From CAXMST01 sp038206985 (GTDB taxonomy: Bacteria; Actinomycetota; Thermoleophilia; Solirubrobacterales; 70-9): 64,000 nucleotides of DNA. The stretch lies in the NCBI GenBank assembly GCA_038206985.1, contig JBBRAH010000002.1, positions 1 through 64,000 of the forward strand, given 5' to 3'. Shown here piece after piece: positions 24,538-33,540 of this stretch; position 1 is the first letter of the stretch, and each line of letters starts with the position of its first letter. The notes beneath the pieces are model-generated. The model did no database searches. It saw only the letters and a program-made list of their open reading frames with translations, and was not told the origin of the DNA. Made by a program: the position numbers and the translations under genes.

Positions 24538-27054
24538 GTGATCAAGACCGCTGTGCGTCCCAATCTCAAGCCGAGGCTCCGTCTGCTCGGAGTCGCCGTG
24601 CTGGTGGCCGCTGCTCTGCTGACGGTGCTCGGAGCGTCCAGGGCCTCGGCCGCGCAGTTACTCTCCGCCTCGCCGGCTCCCGACGGCACCTTCAGCGACT
24701 CCTGCATCGAAGAGATCGCCGCCGGCTCCGGTATCTACACGCAGGAGATCCCGGTCCCGGCCTCCGGCTATCTGATCGCCAGACTGACGGGCGGCAGCGG
24801 TGATTGGGATCTCGCGATCTTCAGCAAGCGCAGCGGCGAAGCCGTGGCCGCCGGTGCGACCTCACTCCCCGACGAGGTCGCCAGCGGCTTCGGACTCGCG
24901 GGTGAGAGGCTGATCGTGCAGGTCTGCCGCCGCCCGGGCGCGAGCGGTGCGCCGAGCCTGCAGACCGACCTGACCCCGATGACGGAGAAGAGCCCGGCGC
25001 CCTCCCTGCTCCGCGTTCAGACCCCGGATGCCGGCGATATCGCGGACCTCCAGAAGACGGGTGTCGACATCACCGAGAGCGTCGGCCCCGGCTACGCCGA
25101 CGTCGTCGCCTACGGCAAGGACGATCGCGACGCGCTCGCCCGCGCCGGCCTCAGCTTCCAGACCGAGGTCGCGGACCTCGCCAAGCAGAGCGCCCGCCAG
25201 CGGGCGGCCGAGCAGAAGGCCGCGGACGCGCCCAGGCGGCTCGCCGCGGGCAACTCGCTCCCGAGCGGTCGCACCGGCACCTACCGACGCCTCGCCGACT
25301 ACCAGCAGGAACTCAAGACGCTGGCGGAAGAGAACCCGAAGCTGGTCCGCCTGTTCACGCTCCCCGAGAAGACCTACGAGGGCCGCACGGTCCAGGGCAT
25401 CGAGATCACCCGCAACCCGGGCGTCAACAACGGCAAGCCGATCTTCATGCAGATGGGCGTCCACCACGCACGCGAGTGGCCTTCGGGCGAGCACGCGATC
25501 GAGTGGGCATACGAGCTGCTCAACGACTTCAAGGCCGGCGACAAACGCGCGAAGAAGACGATGCGCAAGGTGCGCACCGTGGTCGTGCCGATCGTCAACC
25601 CCGACGGCTTCAACGCCTCCCGCGAGGCCGGTGAGTTGCAGGGCGCCGCCGGTGGGCGTAGCGCCGCCAATGAGACCGTTGAGACCGTCAACATCCTCAC
25701 CCACCCCGTTGAGTACCGGCGCAAGAACTGCCGCTTCCTCGACGACTCTGAGGGCGGCAACTGCGTGCAACCCGACCTCGGCCTCGTCGCTGCGGGTGTC
25801 GATCCGAACCGCAACTACGGCGGCCTGTGGGGCGGACCCGGGGCGAGCACCGACCCGACCGCGGCCGACTATCGCGGGCCGGGTCCGTTCTCGGAGCCCG
25901 AGACCCGCAACATCCAGGACTTCATGTCCCGGAACGTGGTCACCTCGTTCATCACCAACCACACCTTCACCGGCCTCGTGCTGCGACCGCCGGCGATCGC
26001 GGCGCAGGGCTTCTCGATCGACGAGCCCCGCTACAAGAAGCTCGGCAAGGTGATGGCCTCCGAGAACGGCTACGAGAACCAGGCCTCCTACCAGCTCTAC
26101 GACACCAGCGGCGGTACCGAGGACTGGGCCTATTACTCGACCGGCGCGATCGGCTACACGTTCGAGATCGGCAGGTTCGCATTCCATCCCGCCTACCAGG
26201 AGACCGTCGACGAGTGGAGTGGCAACAGCGGGTTCTTCGACGCCAAGGGCGGCAACCGGGCCGCGTACTGGAAGGCATCGCGATTCGCGATGTCGGCCAA
26301 GAACCACGCCTTGATCAAGGGCCAGGGCAGCAGGAAGGGCAAGCTGATCCTGACCAAGAGGTTCAAGACCAGGACCTCACCGGTGCTCGACGACAGCGGT
26401 GAGGCCGGCGACGTGCAGACCTTCGAGGACAAGCTGCGCTACGTGGCCCGCGTCCGGCGTCACGGACGGTTCCAGTTCCACATGAACCCCTCGACGCGGC
26501 CGATCGTGGCCAAGTCCACGGGCGAGAAGGGCGCGGGACCGCCCAGCGCTCCGCTCGCTTTCTCAGGATCGCCGACCACGACCACGCCATGCGCCGACTC
26601 CGAGACGAGCGATGCGGGCTGCTGGAACGACCACCCGATCGTGGTCCCCGATCAGCCCGGCAAGTCGAACGCGACGGCCACGGTGCGGATCGAGTGGAAC
26701 ACGGAGGTGACCGACTGGGATATGAAGGTGTTCCGCGACAGCGACGGCGACGGGTCCTCGGAGGGCGAGACCGAGGAGGCCGGGACATCGGCCACGGGTC
26801 CCTCAGCCTTCGAGGCCGTCACGGTCGCCAACCTCGAGCCGGGCGAGAAGTACGTCGCCCGCGTCGTCAACTACGCGGCGACCGAGAGTTACGACGGAAC
26901 CGTGACCTTCGCCGGCCCTCCCCCGTTCCAGAAAGCCAAGAAGGAGCGCTGGACCCTGACCTGCAAGAACCGCAGGGGCAAGAAGATCGGCAAGCGCAAC
27001 CTCTTCATCAAGCGCGGCCAGGTCAAGAAGATGAACCTGCGTAAGCACTGCTGA
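24538..27054 (+). CDS. Secreted M14 zinc carboxypeptidase with accessory domains
   Basis: 838 residues from a GTG with GAAAGG upstream (a TTG 51 nt earlier keeps the frame). A Sec signal peptide with basic start, hydrophobic LLGVAVLVAAALLTVLGA and ASA cleavage site is followed by a PPC-like beta domain. The M14 catalytic domain spans about 225-590: zinc ligands H310 and E313 (HHAREW), H475 (ITNHTFTGL), catalytic E543 (GYTFEIG), plus IVNPDGFN and VDPNRNYGGLWGG for substrate binding. The C-terminal part has another beta domain and ends in a lysine/arginine-rich tail closing with Cys. Acts outside the cell on peptides. Confidence 0.93.
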   Translation: MIKTAVRPNLKPRLRLLGVAVLVAAALLTVLGASRASAAQLLSASPAPDGTFSDSCIEEIAAGSGIYTQEIPVPASGYLIARLTGGSGDWDLAIFSKRSGEAVAAGATSLPDEVASGFGLAGERLIVQVCRRPGASGAPSLQTDLTPMTEKSPAPSLLRVQTPDAGDIADLQKTGVDITESVGPGYADVVAYGKDDRDALARAGLSFQTEVADLAKQSARQRAAEQKAADAPRRLAAGNSLPSGRTGTYRRLADYQQELKTLAEENPKLVRLFTLPEKTYEGRTVQGIEITRNPGVNNGKPIFMQMGVHHAREWPSGEHAIEWAYELLNDFKAGDKRAKKTMRKVRTVVVPIVNPDGFNASREAGELQGAAGGRSAANETVETVNILTHPVEYRRKNCRFLDDSEGGNCVQPDLGLVAAGVDPNRNYGGLWGGPGASTDPTAADYRGPGPFSEPETRNIQDFMSRNVVTSFITNHTFTGLVLRPPAIAAQGFSIDEPRYKKLGKVMASENGYENQASYQLYDTSGGTEDWAYYSTGAIGYTFEIGRFAFHPAYQETVDEWSGNSGFFDAKGGNRAAYWKASRFAMSAKNHALIKGQGSRKGKLILTKRFKTRTSPVLDDSGEAGDVQTFEDKLRYVARVRRHGRFQFHMNPSTRPIVAKSTGEKGAGPPSAPLAFSGSPTTTTPCADSETSDAGCWNDHPIVVPDQPGKSNATATVRIEWNTEVTDWDMKVFRDSDGDGSSEGETEEAGTSATGPSAFEAVTVANLEPGEKYVARVVNYAATESYDGTVTFAGPPPFQKAKKERWTLTCKNRRGKKIGKRNLFIKRGQVKKMNLRKHC

Positions 27055-27077
27055 GGCGCTCGCCGGCGCACGGAAGA

Positions 27078-27097
27078 GGCCGGGTTGTGGCCCGGCC
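27078..27097. terminator. GC-rich hairpin between convergent genes
   Basis: GGCCGGG TTGTGG CCCGGCC gives a perfect 7-bp stem, 24 nt after the M14 peptidase stop and before the convergent sigH stop. There is no U-run on either side, so terminator function is likely but not typical. Confidence 0.5.
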
Positions 27098-27166
27098 CCG
27101 CTCTCCTGTCCGTATGGGATGAAGGGATATAGGGCGGCCGCAGAGCAGCCCCTCGCTCGGCAGCCC

Positions 27167-27868
27167 TCAGTTGAGGATCTCCCGCGCGTCGAGGTGGTTG
27201 CCGACCTTACGCTTGACCCGCTGCAGGGCGTTGTCAACCGTCTTGGTGTCGCACTCGAGCCGCTCGGCGATCTCCTCGTAGGAGCGACCGTCGAGATAGC
27301 AGGTGAGTACTTCGCTCTCCAGACCCGAGAGCACGGTGGTCAGGCACTCGACCAGACTGGCGAGCTCCTCGGTGGAGATCACCTTGCTCGCCGGGTCCTC
27401 GACGGTCGAGCCCGGCAGGATCTCCTCCAGGCTCGATTCCCCGTCGCCGGCCGCGGTCGGCGACGTGGCGAACGAGATCGAGTGGTTGAGCGGCGTGTGC
27501 TTGTTGCGACTGGCGGTCTTGACCGCCGTGATCATCTGCCGCGTGACACAGAGCTCCGCGAAGTTGCGGAAGCTCGACTCACGATCCGTGCGGAAATCGC
27601 GGATCGCCTTATAAAGCCCGACCAGACCCTCCTGGATCAGGTCATCCGACTCGCCACCGAGCAGGAAGTAGGACGAGGCCTTCATTCGCACGAAGCCCTT
27701 GTATCTCTTGACGATGCGGTCGTAGGCGACGGGATCTCCCCGTTTTGCCTGGGCGACCAGGTAAGCGTCACCGAGTTCCCCCGACGGGGTTCTCGTGGAC
27801 TTGTTGCCGCTGGTCCCTGCGACGGGGGGCGCACTGATCTGCGCAAATTCCTGGGTATGTACAGCCAC
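27167..27868 (-). CDS. sigH: RNA polymerase sigma-H-like factor (Spo0H family)
   Basis: 233 residues of the sigma-30/SigH family. Region 2 reads GDPVAYDRIVKRYKGFVRMK, GESDDLIQEGLVGLYKAIRD and FRNFAELCVTRQMITAVKTA; region 4 has SGLESEVLTCYLDGRSYEEI and DTKTVDNALQRVKRKVG. Such factors occur in firmicutes and some deep actinobacteria; here a sporulation role should not be assumed. GTG start with GGAGGAG 6 nt upstream. It has its own promoter with a long (about 130 nt) leader. Confidence 0.93.
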   Translation of the reverse strand: MAVHTQEFAQISAPPVAGTSGNKSTRTPSGELGDAYLVAQAKRGDPVAYDRIVKRYKGFVRMKASSYFLLGGESDDLIQEGLVGLYKAIRDFRTDRESSFRNFAELCVTRQMITAVKTASRNKHTPLNHSISFATSPTAAGDGESSLEEILPGSTVEDPASKVISTEELASLVECLTTVLSGLESEVLTCYLDGRSYEEIAERLECDTKTVDNALQRVKRKVGNHLDAREILN

Positions 27869-27961
27869 TGGATCTCCTCCAACAAACGAGACGGAAAAAA
27901 CAGCGGCGCCTTCCTCCCAGACGCGCCTTTACTTATGTATCGGCATTATCGGCAACCAAGT

Positions 27962-27975
27962 GTTCAACCTTGAAC
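27962..27975. promoter_or_regulatory. Inverted repeat in the sigH leader
   Basis: GTTCAA CC TTGAAC, 6-bp perfect arms, about 30 nt downstream of the predicted sigH transcription start. This is a plausible operator or leader structure. The orientation (GTTC outside, GAAC inside) is not that of a LexA box. Confidence 0.4.
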
Positions 27976-28003
27976 CTTTAGTTCAGCCTTACTGCCTGCG
28001 GGC

Positions 28004-28031
28004 AGTCTACGCCTCCGCGGAGTTCTGTCAA
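28004..28031 (-). promoter_or_regulatory. sigH promoter
   Basis: A consensus TTGACA, a 16-nt spacer and TAGACT on the minus strand, about 135 nt before the sigH start. The spacer contains the perfect 10-bp palindrome CTCCGCGGAG, where a repressor or activator could bind. Confidence 0.7.
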
Positions 28032-28108
28032 CCCCCACCCTCCACGATGTGCAAGTCGCGTTGCAGTTTCGCCCCTTCCGTCCGCGGCCGGCGCTACACG
28101 AAGGGCGT

Positions 28109-28774
28109 TTAAGCAGGGGAAACGCGGCCCGCACTGAATGCGAGTAGCGCCGCGGCCACGGAGACGTTCAGCGAACCGACCCGGCCCCCCGTCGGGATCC
28201 GCACCTGGCCGTCGCAACTCTCCCCCACGCGCGGCCGCAGCCCGGCACCCTCGGCCCCGAGCACGAACACAACCCTCCCGCTCAGGTCGAGATCGAGGTA
28301 TGAGTCCCTGGCCTCGGCGTCCGCCCCATAGCTCCAGGCGCCGAGGTCGCGGGCGCCGACGAGCCAGTCGGCGAGGTTGCGGACCCGTGCGACGGGCAGG
28401 TGCTCGACGGCGCCCGCGGATGCCTTGCACACGGCGGCGGTGACACCCACCGCGCGGCGCTCGCAGATCACCACGCCGGCGAGCCCGGCGGCCTCGGCGC
28501 TGCGGCAGATCGCCCCCAGGTTGTGCGGGTCCTGAATCTGGTCGAGGGCGAGTACCGCCGCGTCCTCGGCCGCGAGCAACGTGTCGGCGTCGGCGTAGGG
28601 GTACGGCTCTACCTCCGCGACGACACCCTGATGGTCACGGGAGCCACAGAGCCTCTCCAGCTCCGCCCCGCCGACCTCGTCGGCGGTGAGCTCGCGCAGA
28701 ACCCGGCGCCGGCCACGATGCGCTTCCGCCACCGGGTTGCGGCCGTAGATGTACTCGCTGGCCGGCTGTGCCAT
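28109..28774 (-). CDS. rlmB: TrmH-family 23S rRNA (guanosine-2'-O)-methyltransferase
   Basis: 221 residues from the ATG at MAQPASEYIYGRNPV; the open frame runs further upstream into cysS but without homology. A short N-terminal substrate-binding domain precedes the SPOUT domain with IQDPHNLGAICRSAEAAG, LGAEGAGLRP and IPTGGRVGSLNVSVAAAL, the knot that binds S-adenosylmethionine. Slightly short for RlmB (about 245). It lies 7 nt after cysS, an association seen in many actinobacteria. Position-specific target G2251 is by family inference. Confidence 0.93.
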   Translation of the reverse strand: MAQPASEYIYGRNPVAEAHRGRRRVLRELTADEVGGAELERLCGSRDHQGVVAEVEPYPYADADTLLAAEDAAVLALDQIQDPHNLGAICRSAEAAGLAGVVICERRAVGVTAAVCKASAGAVEHLPVARVRNLADWLVGARDLGAWSYGADAEARDSYLDLDLSGRVVFVLGAEGAGLRPRVGESCDGQVRIPTGGRVGSLNVSVAAALLAFSAGRVSPA

Positions 28775-28781
28775 CGCGGGC

Positions 28782-30185
28782 CTAGCTCCTGGGCACGAGT
28801 CGCGCGCCCTCCGCGGAGTCACGCACTTCCCAGCCAAGCGCGGCAAGCTCGTCGCGCAGCTCGTCTGCGACGGCGAAATCGCGGGCGGCGCGAGCCTGCT
28901 CGCGCTCGGCGAGCAGCTCCTCCGCCCGTGCGTCGGCGACACCCTCCTCGGCGGCGGCCAGCGTGCCCAGGCCGACTATCCCGAGTAGCTCCGCAACCGC
29001 CTCTTGGGCGCCGACCCGCGGCTCCCTGTTCGCAGCGGTGACGAGTTCGTAGATGGCCGCCATGGCGCGCGGGGTATTGAAGTCGTTGGCGAGGGCCTCG
29101 AAGAACGTCTGACGGGTCGCCGTGACCAGCGGATCGACCTCTCCCCCGCCCTCCGGGCGTGGTGCCGAGCGGAAGAATTCCCGCAGGCGCTGATTGCGGG
29201 TCACCGCCTGCTCGAGCGCCTCGCTGCCGAAGGCGAGCGGCTGGCGGTAGTGACCTGAGATCAGGAAGTTGACGACGGCCTCGCCGCCATAGCGGTCGAT
29301 TGCCTCGCCGAGCAGGAAGATGTTGCCGTCCGACTTGGCCATCTTCAGGTTGGGCCCGGTCTCGACCATGCCGTTGTGCATCCAGAGCTTGGCGAGCGGC
29401 CGTGAGCGGGCGGCCTCGGTCTGCGCCGCCTCGTTCTCGTGATGCGGGAAGACGAGGTCGGAGCCGCCACCGTGGATCGCGAACTCGACCCCGAGCAGTT
29501 CCTCGGCCATTGCCGAGCATTCGATGTGCCAGCCCGGCCTGCCGTCGCCCCAGGGACTCGGCCAGGAGGTGTCCTCGCCCTCCTTGTGCGACTTCCACAG
29601 CGCGAAGTCGAGGCGGTCTTCCTTGAGTTCGTCGGCCCCGGCCTCCTCGCCCTGGTCCATCTCGTCGGGATCCCGGTTCGAGAGCCGCCCGTAGGCCTCG
29701 AAGCTGCGCACCCTGAAGTAGACGTCGCCGCCGGCCTCGTAGGCGTGACCGGAGGCGATCAGATCCTCGATCAGAGCGACGATCGGGTCGATCGTCTCCG
29801 TCGCCTTCGGCTCATGGTCGGGGCGACCGAGACCGAGGCGGTCCGTGTCCGAGACATAGGCGTCGATCATCTCCTCGGCGTGACGGGCGCTCGGTACCCC
29901 CCGCTCGGTCGCGGCGGCGTAGATCTTGTCATTGACGTCGGTGAGGTTGATCACGAGGGTCGGCGCCAGGCCGACCGCCGCGAGAAATCGCCGCAACAGC
30001 GAGAAGACGACGAAAGGCCGGGCGTTACCGATGTGGATCGGCCCGTACGTGGTGGGCCCGCAGGCATAGATCCCGACCTCGCCGCCAGGCCCGGGCTCGA
30101 GCGCGCACAGCTCGCCGCTCAGCGTGTCCTTGATGCGTATCTCGGGCGCGTCACTCACCCCACCGATGCTATTGGCGATCGGCAT
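28782..30185 (-). CDS. cysS: Cysteinyl-tRNA synthetase
   Basis: Charges tRNA-Cys; 467 residues, normal length for class I CysRS. Zinc and ATP motifs are present: CGPTTYGPIHIGNAR (zinc Cys and HIGH-type motif), WHIECSAM (second zinc Cys), HHENEAAQTEA, and KMAKSDGN for KMSKS. The C-terminal helical bundle has AEREQARAARDFAVADELR. The ATG listed has no strong RBS; a GTG 27 nt downstream is an alternative. Cotranscribed with rlmB. Confidence 0.95.
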   Translation of the reverse strand: MPIANSIGGVSDAPEIRIKDTLSGELCALEPGPGGEVGIYACGPTTYGPIHIGNARPFVVFSLLRRFLAAVGLAPTLVINLTDVNDKIYAAATERGVPSARHAEEMIDAYVSDTDRLGLGRPDHEPKATETIDPIVALIEDLIASGHAYEAGGDVYFRVRSFEAYGRLSNRDPDEMDQGEEAGADELKEDRLDFALWKSHKEGEDTSWPSPWGDGRPGWHIECSAMAEELLGVEFAIHGGGSDLVFPHHENEAAQTEAARSRPLAKLWMHNGMVETGPNLKMAKSDGNIFLLGEAIDRYGGEAVVNFLISGHYRQPLAFGSEALEQAVTRNQRLREFFRSAPRPEGGGEVDPLVTATRQTFFEALANDFNTPRAMAAIYELVTAANREPRVGAQEAVAELLGIVGLGTLAAAEEGVADARAEELLAEREQARAARDFAVADELRDELAALGWEVRDSAEGARLVPRS

Positions 30186-30250
30186 CCCGAGGGCATCCCG
30201 GCGCGGTAAAGCGCATCGCGCAGGTGGCCCGCGCTCGTCACATCGGCCAC

Positions 30251-30256
30251 TAGACT
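30251..30256 (+). promoter_or_regulatory. Putative leaderless -10 hexamer for acyltransferase gene
   Basis: TAGACT in CACTAGACTGGGC, 6 nt before the ATG. The GST gene at 59185 has almost the same upstream sequence. Confidence 0.5.
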
Positions 30257-30262
30257 GGGCCC

Positions 30263-31279
30263 ATGTCTGATCCCGACACCGTTGGTGCTCGCGCGAGCAC
30301 CAACGGCCACAGCAACGGCGACGCAAACGGCTCCGGCTCCGGCCCAGTCGCCTCCAGCGCCACCGATTCGGCGCGCTCGTTCCCGCTGCCGCTCGTCGAT
30401 GAGGGCCACAAGCTCGCGGGCGCCGGGCTCAGCACGGCCGCCGGACTGGCGGGCAAGCTCGCCGGGCGCTTCCAGCGCCGCCTGCGCGCCGACTTCGATG
30501 ATCGCGATCCCGACTACATCCGCGAGCAGCTGCCGATGCAGTGGCTACTGGCCTCGCTCTACTTCAGGGGCGAGGTCCGCGGGCTCTCCAACGTCCCCGA
30601 GAACGGCCCCGTACTGCTGGTCGGCAACCACTCGGGCGGCAACGTCACCCCGGATACGATCATCTTCAGCCTCGCCTTCCAGACCTACTTCGGGGTCGAG
30701 CGGCGCTTCCACCAGCTCGCCCACAACCTCGTGATGGCGATGCCGCAGACACAGCTCCTGCAGTTGCGCAGGCACGGGACGGTCGCCGCCTCGCACCGTC
30801 ACGCCGAACAGGCTCTGCGCGAGGGCGCCGCCCTGCTCGTCTACCCGGGCGGCGACTGGGAAGTCCACCGCCCGAGCTGGGAGAGCGACAGGATCGACTT
30901 CGCGGGGCGCAAGGGCTTCATCAAGCTCGCCCTCAACGCAGATGTGCCGATCGTTCCGGTGGTCGCCATCGGTGGCCAGGAGACCGCGCTCTTCCTCAGT
31001 CGCGGAGCCTGGCTCGCCAAGGCGATCGGCCTGGATCGGTTCAGGCTCAAGGTCCTGCCGATTTCGCTCGCCGTTCCGTGGGGCCTCAACATCGGCGATT
31101 TCGCGGCCCACATCCCACTGCCGGCGAAGATCACGATCGAGGCACTGCCGGCGATCGACCTGCGCGAGCAGTTCGGCCCCGAGCCGGATCTCGACGAGGT
31201 CTATGAGTACGTGACCTCGGCCATGCAGGACAGTCTCCACGCGCTCGCGGCCGAACGGCGCTACCCGGTGATCGGATGA
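30263..31279 (+). CDS. Lysophospholipid/diacylglycerol acyltransferase family protein
   Basis: 338 residues of the PlsC superfamily, closest in pattern to the hemolysin/DGAT2-like branch. A Ser/Gly/Asn-rich N-terminus precedes the acyltransferase core from about residue 95: VGNHSGGNVTPD supplies the H-x-D catalytic motif (a His followed by Asp in a looser arrangement than HX4D), LVYPGGDWEVHRPSW replaces FPEGTR, and FIKLALNADVPIVPVVAIG follows. It acylates a glycerolipid at the membrane; the substrate is unknown. Coupled to the SRPBCC gene by ATGA overlap. Confidence 0.87.
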   Translation: MSDPDTVGARASTNGHSNGDANGSGSGPVASSATDSARSFPLPLVDEGHKLAGAGLSTAAGLAGKLAGRFQRRLRADFDDRDPDYIREQLPMQWLLASLYFRGEVRGLSNVPENGPVLLVGNHSGGNVTPDTIIFSLAFQTYFGVERRFHQLAHNLVMAMPQTQLLQLRRHGTVAASHRHAEQALREGAALLVYPGGDWEVHRPSWESDRIDFAGRKGFIKLALNADVPIVPVVAIGGQETALFLSRGAWLAKAIGLDRFRLKVLPISLAVPWGLNIGDFAAHIPLPAKITIEALPAIDLREQFGPEPDLDEVYEYVTSAMQDSLHALAAERRYPVIG

Positions 31280-31758
31280 GGATCAACGAGTCAACGGTGA
31301 TCGCGGCGCCGGCGGAGCTGGTCTGGGAGCACATCCTCGAGCCCGACAACTACCTGCATTTCATGTCAGGTGTGACCCGCTGGGACGTCGACGGCGAGGT
31401 GCGCTCGGGACTCGGCGCCCGCTACCGGATGCTGCTGCGAGTCGGCTCGGCCGAGATCGGCGGTCTGATCGAGGTGGTCGAGGAGATCCCCGAGCGTGAC
31501 CTCGCCTGGACCTCTGTGACCGGCATCGACCAGCGCGGACGCTGGCGGCTGCGGCCGCGGCGTGAGGGAGTGACCGATGTCGAGTTCCGCTTCTCCTATG
31601 GAGTTGCGGGGGCCGGGCTCGGCGGCTGGCTCGCTGAACACGTCGCGGCCCCCACTGTGTCCTCACGCATTCGCGAGAGCCTCACCGGGCTCAAGCAACT
31701 CGTCGAGCAGGAGCGCCGCCGGCGCGACTCAGAGCCGCACAGCGTGACCAGAGCCTGA
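31276..31758 (+). CDS. SRPBCC (START-like) family protein
   Basis: 160 residues of the polyketide cyclase/START-like helix-grip fold, which binds hydrophobic ligands in a deep pocket. The N-terminal MRINESTVIAAPAELVWEHI and EPDNYLHFMSGVTRWDV are typical for the family. No catalytic residue is obvious. It shares an operon with a lipid acyltransferase, so lipid binding or transfer is a reasonable guess. Confidence 0.85.
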   Translation: MRINESTVIAAPAELVWEHILEPDNYLHFMSGVTRWDVDGEVRSGLGARYRMLLRVGSAEIGGLIEVVEEIPERDLAWTSVTGIDQRGRWRLRPRREGVTDVEFRFSYGVAGAGLGGWLAEHVAAPTVSSRIRESLTGLKQLVEQERRRRDSEPHSVTRA

Positions 31759-31762
31759 CGGC

Positions 31763-33412
31763 TCAGACCAGTTCGCGCTTGAGGACCTTGCCGGTCGGGT
31801 TGCGCGGCAACTCAGAGAGGAACTCGACCTCGCGCGGGACCTTGTAGCGGGCGAGATTGGCCTTGATGTAGTCCTTGACCTCTTCCTCGCTCAGTTCCCC
31901 CTCGCCGGTGACGACGACGAAGGCCTTGAGGCGCTGACCGAATTTCTCGTCGTCGACGCCGATCACGGCGGCCTCGTCGATCGCCTCGTGGTTGGCGAGC
32001 AGGTCCTCGACCTCGCGCGGAAAGACGTTCTCACCGCCGGAAACGATCATCTCGTCATCGCGCCCGTCGATGAACAGGCGGCCATCCGGATCGAAGTGGC
32101 CGACATCACCGGAGGACAGCAGCCCCTCCACGATCTCCTTGCCGCCACCGCCGGTGTAGCCCTCGAAGGCCATCTCGTTGCCGACGAAGATTCGCCCGGT
32201 CTCCCCGTCGGGGAGGGTGGCACCGTCCTCGCCGACGATCTTGACGATCGTGCCGTGGGGTGGCTTACCGGCGGTACCGGGAGCCGCCCGCATGTCGGCC
32301 GGAGTCGCGATTGAGGCCCAGGCGACCTCGGTGGAGCCGTAGAGGTTGTAGAGGTTCTCTCCGAAGACGTCCATCCACCGGGTGGCCAGATCACCGGGCA
32401 GGGCCGATCCACTGGCGGCCGTTACTCGCAGCGACGAAAGGTCGTAGGAGTCACGCGTCTCGGCCGGCAGCTCCATGATGCGCTGCAGCATCACCGGGAC
32501 CACGGCGAGTGCATGCGCCTGGCTCTCGGCAACGGCAGCAAGGGTCCCCTCGGGGGTGAAGCGGCGACGCAGGACGTAGGTCGAGCCGAGCGCCAGGCCG
32601 AGGGTGAAATGCAGAAAGCCCCAGGAATGGAACATCGGTGCCGCGATCATCGTCCTCTGCTCGCTGCGGAGCGGGATCCTGGAAAGCAGCACCGCGAGCG
32701 GCCCCAGCGACTCGGGCGAGCCGCGCTGGGCGCCCTTCGGGGTCCCGGTCGTGCCCGAGGTCAGGACGATGAAGCGGCTCGGCGAATCCGGTGGATCCAG
32801 CGCCTCGGCAGAGCCGGCGCCGATCGCCTGCTCAACGGTCGGATCGTCGGGTGAATCGCCCTCGTCCACCCAGGCCACGACTCGCGCCAGGTCCTTGCCC
32901 GCCGTGGCGAGAAGCTCGGTGTACTCCGAGTCGTAGATCAGAGCCTTAGGCTCCTCGCGCTCGACGACGCCCTCGAGCTGCGGACCCGCGAAGTCGGTGT
33001 TCATGAGCAGCACGGTGGCGCCGAGCTTGGCGCAGGCGAAGAGGGAATCGACGAAGCCACGATGGTTGCGGCACATGACGGCGACCGAGTCGCCGGCCCG
33101 GACGCCCTCCGAGCGCAGGCTGCGGGCGAGCGCGTTGGAGCGCGCCTCGAGCTCGCCGAACGTCAGCGAGCCCGCCTCGTCGTAAAGAGCCACGGAATCG
33201 CCGCGCCGGATCGCCGAAGCCGTGATGCCGGCAGCCGGAGAGGCGCCCCAGCGGCGGAGCGCGCTGCCGACGCCAATCAGCTTGTCGGGCCGCATCGGAC
33301 CCACGACGCCGGCCTCCCTGAGCACGCGCAGATTGAAGGGCAGGTCGGCAACCGGGCCGAGCTGCCCCAGCTTCACCGAGCGCGCAGCGCGCGAAATGGA
33401 CTTCGGAGCCAT
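31763..33412 (-). CDS. Acyl-CoA synthetase (AMP-dependent, fatty-acid type)
   Basis: 549 residues of the adenylate-forming superfamily. The AMP-binding P-loop is LTSGTTGTPKG, the A5 motif YNLYGSTEVAW, the hinge region LFIDGRDDEMIVSGGENVFP and the C-terminal lysine in NPTGKVLKRELV. Acyl chain length cannot be read from the sequence. Convergent with the SRPBCC gene, 4 nt apart. A TATGCT hexamer sits 6 nt before the ATG. Confidence 0.93.
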   Translation of the reverse strand: MAPKSISRAARSVKLGQLGPVADLPFNLRVLREAGVVGPMRPDKLIGVGSALRRWGASPAAGITASAIRRGDSVALYDEAGSLTFGELEARSNALARSLRSEGVRAGDSVAVMCRNHRGFVDSLFACAKLGATVLLMNTDFAGPQLEGVVEREEPKALIYDSEYTELLATAGKDLARVVAWVDEGDSPDDPTVEQAIGAGSAEALDPPDSPSRFIVLTSGTTGTPKGAQRGSPESLGPLAVLLSRIPLRSEQRTMIAAPMFHSWGFLHFTLGLALGSTYVLRRRFTPEGTLAAVAESQAHALAVVPVMLQRIMELPAETRDSYDLSSLRVTAASGSALPGDLATRWMDVFGENLYNLYGSTEVAWASIATPADMRAAPGTAGKPPHGTIVKIVGEDGATLPDGETGRIFVGNEMAFEGYTGGGGKEIVEGLLSSGDVGHFDPDGRLFIDGRDDEMIVSGGENVFPREVEDLLANHEAIDEAAVIGVDDEKFGQRLKAFVVVTGEGELSEEEVKDYIKANLARYKVPREVEFLSELPRNPTGKVLKRELV

Positions 33413-33418
33413 GCAATC

Positions 33419-33424
33419 AGCATA
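33419..33424 (-). promoter_or_regulatory. Putative leaderless -10 hexamer for acyl-CoA synthetase
   Basis: TATGCT on the minus strand, 6 nt before the ATG; no Shine-Dalgarno sequence. Confidence 0.45.
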
Positions 33425-33540
33425 TTGGCTGCATCCGAATGTGGCGGCACCACCCTGACCGGCGGAATTTCCAGCTTTCCGCCGGGGCGTTCGCCGGGGT
33501 GCTCAGGCCTTTCCGGGCCGGAGGTGCGTGGTTGCTGAGC

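Noticed and set aside
27962..27975. LexA (SOS) box in the sigH leader
   Set aside because: The actinobacterial box has GAAC outside and GTTC inside with 4 nt between; here the order is reversed and the spacing differs.
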